From: Nostoc linckia NIES-25
Lineage (GTDB): Bacteria; Cyanobacteriota; Cyanobacteriia; Cyanobacteriales; Nostocaceae
Reading direction: 5' to 3'
DNA: 64,000 bases
Assembly: GCF_002368035.1 (NCBI RefSeq)
Contig: NZ_AP018222.1
Span: 4,909,508 to 4,973,507, forward strand
In this document: positions 24,466 to 33,030 of the stretch, piece after piece
How the letters are laid out: each line of letters starts with the position of its first letter
Position numbering within the stretch: position 1 is the first letter of the stretch
The notes under the pieces: generated by a model
Databases searched by the model: none
What the model was told of the DNA's origin: nothing
Seen by the model: only the letters and a program-made list of their open reading frames with translations
Program-made: the position numbers and the translations under genes

Positions 24466-26772
24466 ATGCAAGCTAAATTCAACCCATTACAAGTTTATAT
24501 CAACCCACCCGACATTCAATTTGGAATGCCAGGAGATACCGTTGTTCTCTATGTAATTGTGAGCAATCAGGGAGATAGAAGTGCGGTTATTGACTTATAT
24601 TTTGTTTTTGATGAGGGATTTCAAAATTTAACAGGTTGGTCTACTTCTCCTAGAGAAAGTTTAGCATTAGATTCAGGGCAAAATAGCGACGAAGTAGTAT
24701 TTGAATTTCAAATTGCCCCTGATGCTTTCGTAGGAACATACGACTATACCCTAGTTGTAGACTCTCCTCTTCATTATCCCCAAGATACTCCTCTAAGCTT
24801 CCCGAATAAAATTAAGGTTCTACAAAAAGAACAGACTGCAATTCGGCTCAACGACCCGACATTTTTCATTAGACCTAACACCAACCCCAACAAACAATTA
24901 ATTTTTAATTTTAGCGAACCTTTGCAAGTTGAGGTAATAGTTGACAATCGTTCTGCTCGTGTAGATCGTTTTCGCTTGAGTTGCCCAGATTTAGACGATG
25001 ACTGGTTCACAATTAATTATCCCGCAACTGGATTCGAGGGACAAGGGCTAGTATCTGACGTAACCGCACTCGAACTCAACCCTGGTACTCAAGGTCAAAT
25101 ATTGTTGAAATTTCATCCACCTGCGGATACTTTAGCCGGAAATTATTCTCCAACAATTCGCCTGTATTCGGAAAACTCTCCAGATTTAGTACTACTGGAT
25201 TTGGTATACATCCAAATTCCCACAAATTATCGCCTAGATATAGAACTTAATACCATCTTGGGACAAGTCAGCCGTAGCCTTGGGAAGTATGAATTATCAC
25301 TAGCTAACCGGGGTAATATTGTCCGCGAACTGATATTGAGCTTAAAAAATCGAGATGAAGAACAACTTTATACTTACAGTTTCGATCCTACTGAGGTGAG
25401 ATTATTACCTAGTAGAAGTGCGATCGCCAATTTAACGGTCAAACCTAGACCTTGGTGGCGACGACCGTGGTTTGGTACAGGATTAATTGTCAACTTTCAA
25501 GTTGAGATTCAAGACCAACAAAGTTTACCTTTACCTAACACATTCCCCCAAGGAACATTGGTATGGAAACCTCGTCCTTGGTGGCAATTTCTCCTATTGC
25601 TTTTAGGAATTCTAGGTTTATTGGGAGGAATCGGCTTTATTATTTGGCGAATTTTAAATCCCGAACCTTTGAGATTGGAATCTTTCGATCCGGCTAACTC
25701 TCGAATTACTGAAGGCGATGAGATAGCCTTGAATTGGAAAATTCAACAATATAAACAGTTGCAAAAGTTGATTATCACAGCCAAAGGTTTACAACCCATT
25801 GAACCGATTACTTATGATTTTAGCAATGGTATTCCCGAACCACTAGGTAAAGGAGCCGGCGATCGAATACCTCCTTGTCAGGTGCAAGAAAAACAAGAAC
25901 TCATTTGTAGCAATGTGAAAACTGGAGTGAAGACCAAAGGTAGTTATACTTTTGAATTACAAGCTTTTTATCGTCCTAAAATACAATTATTTTCTCCAAA
26001 AGAGCAAGTAGTAGCCAAAACAACTCAAGTAGAAATAGCTGAGAAACCCATTGCTCAAGTGATTAACTTTCAAGCAGATAAAACACAATATACAAAAGGT
26101 CAAAACATTCTTTTAAGTTGGGCAATTGACCGTCCTTTCCTGCTGGGACAAATTCAAATTATCGGCAGTGCAGATGATGGTACATCATACAGCGAACCAA
26201 TTACTTATAAATTTAATAAAGGAAATATTGCCGACCCGAAACTCCAAAAACTTTGCACGCAACAAAATCAACAACTGCAATGTGCAAATATTCCTCTACT
26301 AGCATATAAAGCCGGAAAATTTGCCTTTGAAATCAAAGCTTTTCCTAATAATGGAAGTCAAAAAACTGATTCTAAAAAGACTGAATCTAAAATCGAAATA
26401 TTACCAAAACCATTTAAGATAGCCTCTTTCACAATCAACGGTAGCGAACAACCAAATTTAGAACTCAATGAAGGAACAACTGCTACTCTGCGTTGGAGGG
26501 TAGAAGGAGAAAAAGAAAATATTCAGGTTAAACTTCAGCCCTATGGCGATGTTGAACTAAGCGGCTCAAAGCAGCTTATAGTCAATCGAGCCTTTCCAAC
26601 TCAAATTATACTGCAAGTTAATGATATATCTGGTAACCAGAAACCCCAGGAGAGAGGATTTGCAATCCAATTTATTCCAAAACCACAGCCTACTCCCATA
26701 CCTCCCATTAACCCGATTCCACCTAATCTCCCACCTAGCAACCCCTTTAAGAGTCCTTTACCTCAGAGGTAA
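24466..26772 (+). CDS. Ig-like/one-span membrane protein with three C-terminal beta-sandwich repeats
   Basis: 768 residues, operon partner of the WD40 protein at 22225 (12-bp gap, GGGAG before the ATG). The N-terminal 365 residues are beta-rich, with modules beginning like VYINPPDIQFGMPGDTVVLY. One membrane helix lies at about 374-396, the same place as in its partner. After it come three related units of about 100 residues, each starting with a pattern of hydrophobic-x-SF/NF, Gly-rich turn, then LxW (LNWKI, LSWAI, LRWRV). The tail is a proline-rich segment. Two pairs of cysteines in the first two repeats (PPCQ/LICS, KLCT/LQCA) could form disulfides, arguing that this part is extracytoplasmic. 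Function unknown; I infer a two-component surface or scaffold complex. Confidence 0.72.
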   Translation: MQAKFNPLQVYINPPDIQFGMPGDTVVLYVIVSNQGDRSAVIDLYFVFDEGFQNLTGWSTSPRESLALDSGQNSDEVVFEFQIAPDAFVGTYDYTLVVDSPLHYPQDTPLSFPNKIKVLQKEQTAIRLNDPTFFIRPNTNPNKQLIFNFSEPLQVEVIVDNRSARVDRFRLSCPDLDDDWFTINYPATGFEGQGLVSDVTALELNPGTQGQILLKFHPPADTLAGNYSPTIRLYSENSPDLVLLDLVYIQIPTNYRLDIELNTILGQVSRSLGKYELSLANRGNIVRELILSLKNRDEEQLYTYSFDPTEVRLLPSRSAIANLTVKPRPWWRRPWFGTGLIVNFQVEIQDQQSLPLPNTFPQGTLVWKPRPWWQFLLLLLGILGLLGGIGFIIWRILNPEPLRLESFDPANSRITEGDEIALNWKIQQYKQLQKLIITAKGLQPIEPITYDFSNGIPEPLGKGAGDRIPPCQVQEKQELICSNVKTGVKTKGSYTFELQAFYRPKIQLFSPKEQVVAKTTQVEIAEKPIAQVINFQADKTQYTKGQNILLSWAIDRPFLLGQIQIIGSADDGTSYSEPITYKFNKGNIADPKLQKLCTQQNQQLQCANIPLLAYKAGKFAFEIKAFPNNGSQKTDSKKTESKIEILPKPFKIASFTINGSEQPNLELNEGTTATLRWRVEGEKENIQVKLQPYGDVELSGSKQLIVNRAFPTQIILQVNDISGNQKPQERGFAIQFIPKPQPTPIPPINPIPPNLPPSNPFKSPLPQR

Positions 26773-27110
26773 TCGTCCAAAATGTAATATTTTATACTTT
26801 TTGGGCTACGTGAAAAGCAGAGATATACGAAAGTTGCAAACTACCTCCAAAATTATCTTCGATGCGATGCCTTAATGCTGAAAATAAAGACTCTTTGCTA
26901 TTAGGACTTACGCAAAAACTATCTGAAACTCTTATTTCTTTGCGTCTATGCGTCTTTTACGGTACCCTACCTTTCTCCTAACGGAGACGCTGCGCGAACG
27001 GGAACGCCAAGGGCGAACGGGAAGCCGCTTCTCTTCTCCTGTCGGAGACGCTGTGCGAACGAGACGCTTTGCGTTTTCTCAAAAAGCCTAAGACCTTGGC
27101 TTTTGCTAGC
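26773..27110. other. Gene-free convergent region with GGAGACGCT repeats
   Basis: Between the Ig-like operon and ftsW (convergent). At 26977-27073 there are at least two copies of CGGAGACGCTG(C/T)GCGAACG plus GAACGGGAA variants, a dispersed repeat of Nostocales genomes. The stretch next to 26772 shows no clear terminator. Confidence 0.65.
26977..27073. repeat. CGGAGACGCTGCGCGAACG repeat cluster
   Basis: Two near-identical 19-nt units at about 26981 and 27044, with shorter GGCGAACGGGAA and GAACGAGACGCTTTGCG variants beside and between them. Non-coding. Confidence 0.7.
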
Positions 27111-28313
27111 TCAATTCCTGGTTTTATGAAAAGTTCGGCGTCTTTGCCCATTTGACAACAGTGGTTTTCGCAACGGTACTACCTCGGCTTCGCTACTTTC
27201 GCGTGCTACCCGAATCAGCAACGCAGCTGCAATCAAGCTGGCAATCATGGAATTACCACCGTAACTAAACAACGGCAAGGGTAACCCAGTAGTTGGTAGA
27301 GAACCTGTAGCAACACCAATGTGCAACAAAGATTGTCCTACCATCAAAATCGTCACACCGATCGCCACCAATCGATGTACTGAATTTTTCGCCTTCAACG
27401 CCACGATTAATCCCAGAGTTGCAAATATCGCTAAAAGTGCCAAAAGCACCATACTGCCAATAAAACCAAACTCCTCAGCGAACACAGCAAAAATAAAATC
27501 GGTGTCCTGAATTGGTAAATAAAATAGCTTTTGTTGGGAAAGCCCAAATCCGGCTCCCCAAGTTTTACCAGAACCAACAGCTAGTAGACTCTGCACCAAC
27601 TGGTAACCATCTCCTGTGGCATCAGCCCAAGGATTGAGGAACGACATCACCCGCTTACGCTGATACTCTTTGATGCTAATACTCAGTACTGCCAGCATCA
27701 CTCCACCGATCGCAGTTCCTCCCAAGTATTTGTAAGGTAACCCACCTGCTAAGGCAATTAACCAAATAGTCATACCACAAAGTGCTGTTGTACTTAAATT
27801 AGGCTGGGCAAGAATTCCTAAAAGTACTAGACCAAAAATCACCAGCCAACCGCAGCGAACCCGCCAACTAATTCGTTCCCACTGACCAAAAAGCCGCGCA
27901 CTTTGCAGTACCAGAAAGGGTTTAATCAATTCTGAGGGTTGAATGGGAATTGGCCCGATCGCTATCCAACGCGCTGCATCAAAAGCCTTTTTTCCCAACC
28001 CTGGAATCAGCGTCACGAAAATCAAGGTCAAAAACACCAACAAAAACCAATGGGATTGTCCCAAAATTTTCTGCAATGGCGAGTTAACAATAGTATTGAA
28101 TCCGAATAAGGCAACTAAGACCCAAAGTAGCTGCCGTTTAAAGTAGTACAATCCATCATCATGACGCGCGTCCGCAACGGGATAGGATGCTGAAAATAGC
28201 ATAATCAAGCCGACGAACAACCAAACGAATATTAGCCAGCGCAACAACCGCGCTTCTAATGCCCAATTGGAGACGGAATTATCAAAAAATGGAATCAGGT
28301 GGCGTAGATTCAC
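27111..28313 (-). CDS. ftsW: SEDS-family peptidoglycan polymerase (FtsW type)
   Basis: 400-residue polytopic protein (about ten helices) that polymerises lipid II at the division septum together with a class B PBP. Seen: SYPVADARHDDGLYYFKRQ in the first periplasmic loop, GARWIAIG-type loop as AARWIAIGPIPIQPSELIKP, GYQLVQSLLAVGSGKTWGAG, LPIQDTDFIFAVFAEEFGF, and the C-terminal TGLPLPLFSYGGNSMI. These are hallmarks shared by FtsW and RodA; the QDTDFIF and overall spacing favour FtsW. Basic tail. Single gene on the minus strand. Confidence 0.88.
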   Translation of the reverse strand: MNLRHLIPFFDNSVSNWALEARLLRWLIFVWLFVGLIMLFSASYPVADARHDDGLYYFKRQLLWVLVALFGFNTIVNSPLQKILGQSHWFLLVFLTLIFVTLIPGLGKKAFDAARWIAIGPIPIQPSELIKPFLVLQSARLFGQWERISWRVRCGWLVIFGLVLLGILAQPNLSTTALCGMTIWLIALAGGLPYKYLGGTAIGGVMLAVLSISIKEYQRKRVMSFLNPWADATGDGYQLVQSLLAVGSGKTWGAGFGLSQQKLFYLPIQDTDFIFAVFAEEFGFIGSMVLLALLAIFATLGLIVALKAKNSVHRLVAIGVTILMVGQSLLHIGVATGSLPTTGLPLPLFSYGGNSMIASLIAAALLIRVARESSEAEVVPLRKPLLSNGQRRRTFHKTRN

Positions 28314-28620
28314 GATCGCTATAGGTGAAAAGTTAGGAATTAAAAGTTAGGAATAAAACTCATAAATCATAACCCATAACTCAGTAATCTGATGCACCGT
28401 TTTTACAATACTATTAGTGTAATTTACTACATATACTTAAGGCTTAGCAATCAGTAATTGTCACCTGTTTTGATGTGGCGATCGCCCACTCACACTGAAG
28501 CCAATGCTACCAACACAACACTTATAGCAATTTGCATCCAGAAGCATAATTTATCTAAATTGGATAAAATTCAAAAATTAAATAAGAATACTAAAAAATA
28601 ATTGAGTGTTAAAAATAGGT
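28314..28620. other. Gene-free region between ftsW and the histidine kinase
   Basis: About 307 bp, AT-rich, with short AAAAGTTAGGAAT direct repeats just upstream of ftsW (28328-28355). One GCGATCGC at about 28479. No gene or convincing hairpin. It should contain the ftsW promoter. Confidence 0.6.
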
Positions 28621-30102
28621 TTAGTAGCTAGGCATCAAACCTGTATTGCTTCTGAATTCTGAATTCTGAATTCTGAATTCTGGGTGAACTGCTTGCTTTT
28701 TCACGGATAGAGGAATTTCAATCCAAAACTCAGTTCCTCGCCCTGGTTCTGATATACATTTGAGTATTCCTCCGTGTTTTTCAACCACAATTTGATAGCT
28801 AATTGATAAACCCAATCCTGTACCTTTTCCAACAGGCTTAGTTGTGAAAAATGGATCGAATAGTCGTTCTTTCACTGCTGCTGGTATCCCTGAGCCATTA
28901 TCAGCAATTCGGATCGCACAATTAGTTCCAATTACTTCTGTAGTAATTGTAATAATATTAGGATGAGTATGGATTTCTGCAATTCCTCGTTTACTGTTAT
29001 GCTGATCGAGAGCATCGACGGCATTACTAATAATATTCATGAACACCTGATTTAGTTGACCGGGGTAGCAATCTACTAAAGGCAAATTTCCGTAATTTTT
29101 AACTATTTTGATACCAGGATGATCGACGCTGCTCTTGAAGCGATTTTGTAAAATCAGCAAAGTGCTATCCAATCCTTGATGAATATCAACACTTTTCTTC
29201 TCCGCTTCATCAAGGCGCGAGAAGTTCCTCAGTGACAAGACAATTTCTGATATCCGTTCGGCTCCTACTTCCATCGAATCGAGGATTTTGGGCAAATCTT
29301 CTAGCAAAAAATCTAACTCAATTTTCTCAATATATTTTTGAATTTCTAGTGTGGGATTGGCATAAAATTGCTGGTAAAGATGCACCAGCTTTAGCAAGCA
29401 TTCTGTATAATCTTTTACAAATTTTATATTACCGTAAATAAAGTTAACGGGATTATTAATTTCATGAGCAACTCCCGCAACTAATTGTCCTAAACTAGAC
29501 ATTTTCTCAGCTTGAACTAATTGGGCTTGAGTTTGCTGGAGTTCCTTGAGGGAGTTTTCCAATTTTTTAGCTTGAGCCTCAGCAATTTCCGCAAGATTTT
29601 CTTTGATTTGTAGGGCACTGCGTAGTTGCGTTCTTTGTTGTTTGAGTTCACCTGTTAACTTTTTGGCATCAGCCAAAGCAGTGTTCTGCGCTTGTAACAA
29701 AAACAGAAAATCAACAATTGGGTCGTGAATTGCAAAGTCTTTGAGCTTGATACCTAAAGGAGCAAGACTAGTTGTATCTGTAATCCAAGGAGAACCTAAA
29801 AAAAATATCATCTCCTGCTCTGGGTGATACATCATCTGACCTTTTAGCTGCATTCGATTGTGGAGAAATTCTAAGATAAACAGGGCACGAGACTGTTTAC
29901 TAATAGAATCAAAATCGACCAAAATTTTTGGACGATTGATTTGGAAATGCTGCTCAATCAATTTACCAACTAGTGGTTCTGGACTTATACGTTCTAAAAT
30001 ATCCCCTGCTTGTACAATTTTGCGATCGCGGTTAAATACAAAATGGAAAGGAAAAGCTTTCGCCAGTAAGTCTGGTGAAAGCGTAAGGTAAGGAGGAGCC
30101 AT
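28621..30102 (-). CDS. H-NOX-associated histidine kinase
   Basis: 493-residue cytoplasmic histidine kinase paired with the H-NOX gene 18 bp upstream. Residues about 1-150 match the HNOBA-type (H-NOX-associated) PAS-like domain (FHFVFNRDRKIVQAG, HPEQEMIFFLGSPWI). A coiled coil spans about 150-205 (long Gln/Leu/Lys heptads). The HisKA box is GVAHEINNP with His213, then HATPase_c with NVFMNIISNAVDAL (N box), DNGSGIP (G1) and GKGTGLGLS (G2). NO bound by the H-NOX protein would modulate autophosphorylation; no response regulator is adjacent. The last about 15 residues are encoded by a TTCTGAA heptamer repeat (28650-28682), so the native C-terminus has been replaced or extended. Confidence 0.92.
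   Translation of the reverse strand: MAPPYLTLSPDLLAKAFPFHFVFNRDRKIVQAGDILERISPEPLVGKLIEQHFQINRPKILVDFDSISKQSRALFILEFLHNRMQLKGQMMYHPEQEMIFFLGSPWITDTTSLAPLGIKLKDFAIHDPIVDFLFLLQAQNTALADAKKLTGELKQQRTQLRSALQIKENLAEIAEAQAKKLENSLKELQQTQAQLVQAEKMSSLGQLVAGVAHEINNPVNFIYGNIKFVKDYTECLLKLVHLYQQFYANPTLEIQKYIEKIELDFLLEDLPKILDSMEVGAERISEIVLSLRNFSRLDEAEKKSVDIHQGLDSTLLILQNRFKSSVDHPGIKIVKNYGNLPLVDCYPGQLNQVFMNIISNAVDALDQHNSKRGIAEIHTHPNIITITTEVIGTNCAIRIADNGSGIPAAVKERLFDPFFTTKPVGKGTGLGLSISYQIVVEKHGGILKCISEPGRGTEFWIEIPLSVKKQAVHPEFRIQNSEFRSNTGLMPSY
28650..28682. repeat. TTCTGAA heptanucleotide repeat within kinase C-terminus
   Basis: Between four and five tandem units of TTCTGAA. In the minus-strand frame they encode the PEFRIQNSEFRSN stretch at the end of the histidine kinase. 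The same heptamer occurs at 18622-18655 outside genes. Confidence 0.85.
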
Positions 30103-30120
30103 ACTCGTGCTGTCCTGCGG

Positions 30121-30672
30121 TCAATTTGGTTTATAAATCACTAAAAATTCATCGTGTTCGCCACCTTCATCTCGACCCTGAGTTTGGGTAATATGAACTT
30201 GTGTATTAAACCTAGTTCCCAATCCCTTGACTAAACCAAGAATCATCGGCGTCAACCCTTCTCTATCAGAGCGATAGTGTAAGTTGAGACAATTTTCCTC
30301 CATATCAGTACACTCAAATGATGGAGGCTGGAGTTTGGGAAAACTAACTCCTACACGAGCATGAAGATTGTCGAGATTTTCTAAAAACTCAGGTAGTGTA
30401 TCTCCACTCATATCCATCATTTCGCCATAGCCTTCTTCGGCTGTGTACTGAACCCAGAATTCCCCAAAGGCTTGCATAATTTCTGTGGGAGATAAACCCA
30501 AAACATCACTAGCAGCTTTTACTAGTCTATGGGTGATGTCATCAGGATAGCCTTCCATACTGATGAAAACATCTACGTCCACCTCTGCTTTGTGCTTAAT
30601 TATTTTCCACGTTTCTTCGCTAAAGCGACTGCACACCATGTCTTGAATCGCCTTGTTCACTAATCCATACAT
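30121..30672 (-). CDS. H-NOX heme nitric oxide sensor
   Basis: 183-residue heme-NO/O2-binding protein. Proximal heme ligand His104 in NLHARVG. The Y-x-S-x-R heme-propionate motif is YRSDR (Y133, S135, R137). Trp73 sits where NO-selective cyanobacterial H-NOX proteins have a distal Trp, and no distal Tyr is apparent, so NO/CO rather than O2 binding is expected. The start MYGLVNKAI at 30672 is the family's usual one and has GAGGAG 6 bp upstream; an in-frame ATG at 30693 would include that site. It forms a two-gene unit with the downstream histidine kinase. Assignment is confident; the controlled output is unknown. Confidence 0.93.
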   Translation of the reverse strand: MYGLVNKAIQDMVCSRFSEETWKIIKHKAEVDVDVFISMEGYPDDITHRLVKAASDVLGLSPTEIMQAFGEFWVQYTAEEGYGEMMDMSGDTLPEFLENLDNLHARVGVSFPKLQPPSFECTDMEENCLNLHYRSDREGLTPMILGLVKGLGTRFNTQVHITQTQGRDEGGEHDEFLVIYKPN

Positions 30673-30869
30673 GGAAGTCTCCTCTTGCTCCACCTAATTT
30701 TGCTTCGTGAATTTGACTGAGACTAAAATGACGATATTTCCTGTAGTTAAACCTTAAAATGTCTGATTACAGTTTTAAAAACCCAAAAAATCAGTAAAAC
30801 TATTTGCATTTTAATACTACGATGTAGCAGAGTCACAACCGTATTTACACGCTTTACTTTTACATACAG

Positions 30870-31598
30870 TTATGCACTTACAAGCAGTAACGAATTAGGA
30901 GACAAGTTATATTTGGAAATTTGGCGTTGAATTCCGTTAAAAAATTGAACTCTGGCATCCATAGCCTCTACAATTGCTTGTTTAATTTTGATATCGTCCT
31001 CAATCATTCCAATTTGAGCTTCAATCACCGCTGCTAGCTTCGCCGCGTGACTGTCATCGATATTAATATGAACTTCAAAAAAGATCAGTGATTCTTCAGG
31101 TAAGGGAGCAGCACCTACAATTCCTTTATATAGTTGTGTGTACAACGAGCTAACAATCCCTTCGGAAGCATAACAGACAGCACCCAGCGCAGCTAAATAG
31201 CCATACTTGTGAGGTATCTGTAAGTAGGTATCAATCAACGCGCGAGTTTCAGGTGCAGTAGGTAATGCTGCTAAAGTTTCATCGTGGATACCAAGTGCGC
31301 GGGTAAATTGACGAAACAGTTCTGGGTGGGACTTATTTACATCTCCTTGTCCCATTTCGTCAAACAGGTTTTCCAATATGACTAACTGAGTACTTTCATC
31401 TTGGCAGCAAGACAATATGCTAGCCAGGATACGATTAAATTCTTTCGAGAATTTGTACATCTGAACAGCTAGTATCTGTACATCTGGGAGAAATAAATTT
31501 CCAGTACGACACTGCATTAGAAACTCATGGTTCCACAAAGGATGATTATCAGCTATTTTTTGAAAAGAATTTTTAGCTAAAGAAACTGTTTGTGTCAT
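30870..31598 (-). CDS. CADD/TenA-like heme-oxygenase-fold diiron protein
   Basis: 242-residue all-helical protein of the heme-oxygenase-like diiron oxidase (HDO) group, close to the cyanobacterial DUF3865 family. The six candidate metal ligands have HDO spacing: E81 (FDEMG), H91 (KSH), E146 (YASEG), H177, D181 and H184 (EVHINIDDSHA). In chlamydial CADD, which makes p-aminobenzoate, a sacrificial Tyr lies in helix 1; here the corresponding position appears to be Leu27, so that chemistry is unlikely. Expected to use O2 on a small substrate (oxidation or C-C cleavage as in UndA/BesC relatives). Its ATG overlaps the stop of the methyltransferase gene, so the two probably act in one short pathway. 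Confidence 0.8.
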   Translation of the reverse strand: MTQTVSLAKNSFQKIADNHPLWNHEFLMQCRTGNLFLPDVQILAVQMYKFSKEFNRILASILSCCQDESTQLVILENLFDEMGQGDVNKSHPELFRQFTRALGIHDETLAALPTAPETRALIDTYLQIPHKYGYLAALGAVCYASEGIVSSLYTQLYKGIVGAAPLPEESLIFFEVHINIDDSHAAKLAAVIEAQIGMIEDDIKIKQAIVEAMDARVQFFNGIQRQISKYNLSPNSLLLVSA

Positions 31599-32365
31599 CG
31601 TGATACTTGTATGGCTAGATGGAGTGGTTGGTCAAGTAAGGGGCTAAAGAATGACTCATCTAATGCGATATGTTCTGGAGTCACACGTAATTCCTGTAGG
31701 CTTGGCATCGTATTGAAGCCAGCAATTTTAAAGGCATTAAAATAATCCTCAAGAGTTTTGTGAATCAATTGCACATTTAGCCAGGAACCGTCTCGTTTCC
31801 AAATACGGCCAGGAAACTGTCGATCTCGCTTGCTGAAGTAGCCTTTACCTTCAACTTCAAAATAAAATGGATATCCTGGCTCCCGCATATATGGAAAAGA
31901 TGGATGGGGAACGCTGAATACAAATCGGCCACCAGGACGAAGAACGCGTGCAACTTCTGTCATGCATTCTTCTGTCTGAGCAATTGTTAAATAATTAAAT
32001 AGAAAAACTGCAACAACTAAGTCAATTTCACCATTATTAAATTGCTTAAGGTTGGTAGCACATCCAACTTCATAGCTAATACCCAAAGCATCCTCTACTT
32101 CTTGCAAAGTTGCTGCTTCAATCATGCTTTGAGAAAGGTCTATTCCATGTACTTGTGCAGCTCCACGTCGGCGTAATTCTCGGCTGCAATAACCTTCGCC
32201 ACAACCTATGTCCAGTACTCGCAACCCACTAACAGGCTCACAAAGCCCTATTACGAAAGGGCGTGCTGTAAAGTCTGATAAGGAAATAGGTTCTCCTCGA
32301 ATCCACTCTGATGCTGTGCGATTATATAAGTTTCTAGTTGAGTTTTTACGATCCAAAGTTGACAT
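31595..32365 (-). CDS. Class I SAM-dependent methyltransferase
   Basis: 256 residues. Motif I VLDIGCGEGYCSREL (about 50-64), acidic GIDLS end of strand 2, and the post-I/IV phrase LVVAVFLFNYL, then VLRPGGRFVFSVPHPSF typical of small-molecule or UbiE-like methyltransferases. No signal or membrane segment. It is translationally coupled (ATGA overlap) to the diiron HDO gene, implying that methylation and oxidation act on the same molecule. The methyl acceptor is unknown. A 665-bp gene-free region lies upstream. Confidence 0.85.
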   Translation of the reverse strand: MSTLDRKNSTRNLYNRTASEWIRGEPISLSDFTARPFVIGLCEPVSGLRVLDIGCGEGYCSRELRRRGAAQVHGIDLSQSMIEAATLQEVEDALGISYEVGCATNLKQFNNGEIDLVVAVFLFNYLTIAQTEECMTEVARVLRPGGRFVFSVPHPSFPYMREPGYPFYFEVEGKGYFSKRDRQFPGRIWKRDGSWLNVQLIHKTLEDYFNAFKIAGFNTMPSLQELRVTPEHIALDESFFSPLLDQPLHLAIQVSR

Positions 32366-33030
32366 TTTAAACTATTTCTTTATATTTGATTTATGTTTCA
32401 CTTGAGAAATTACAAATTATCAGTATTTAATACCGACAATATATATCTTTTAGCATTTATAAATTTAATTTTTAACGTTGATTGTACCGATTTTTATCTG
32501 CGATATCGACTGAATTCTAAATTCAATATTTTCAATCTTTAGGGAAACTAAATCTAATTTACTTTGCAAGTTCTTAAAAAAAAGCAATCCAAAATTCTTC
32601 GCGTTCATGAAGTTTTAATATTTTCAATTGAAAATATACTTTATATATAGCAGTCTTAAACGAGTTACGAACAAAAAGATCCTCGACTTATTGAAGAAGT
32701 TGGGAATCTGAGTCTCTCGATGGAGAGCAAAGAAAATAGGATTGCTATATAGGACTAGTATTTGATTTTTGAAAAAATACGTAGGGTGTGTTAGCGAAGC
32801 GTAACGCACCAGATCCAATCCAAAAGAATGGTGCGTTACGGATTTCATCATAACGCACCCTACAATACATAATTTTTTTCAAAATTCAAATATGATTACT
32901 ATATAAACATTTTTATTGTTTGAGCTTTCAGTTCATCTCTGCTTTATAAAATTAGTAAAATTTGCTTTTTTCTTTAATAAAAATAGCAAAAGTAAAACAG
33001 TAGATTTCACGAAGTGTCAGTAAGATAATC
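32366..33030. other. Long gene-free divergent region with repeat element
   Basis: About 665 bp of AT-rich DNA between the methyltransferase and the 2OG-oxygenase-like gene. It contains the GTAGGGTGTGTTA inverted-repeat element (32781-32863) and several AT runs. TATATAGCAGTC near 32643 and GATTGCTATATAG near 32730 are inverted and bracket about 95 bp. No ORF here looks coding. Promoters of both flanking genes should lie near its ends. Confidence 0.65.
32781..32863. mobile_element. GTAGGGTG(C/T)GTTA inverted-repeat element, copy 2 (83 bp)
   Basis: Termini GTAGGGTGTGTTA and TAACGCACCCTAC, with internal GTAACGCACC/GGTGCGTTAC. Same family as 18527-18606, with nearly the same length and internal layout. 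Confidence 0.8.
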
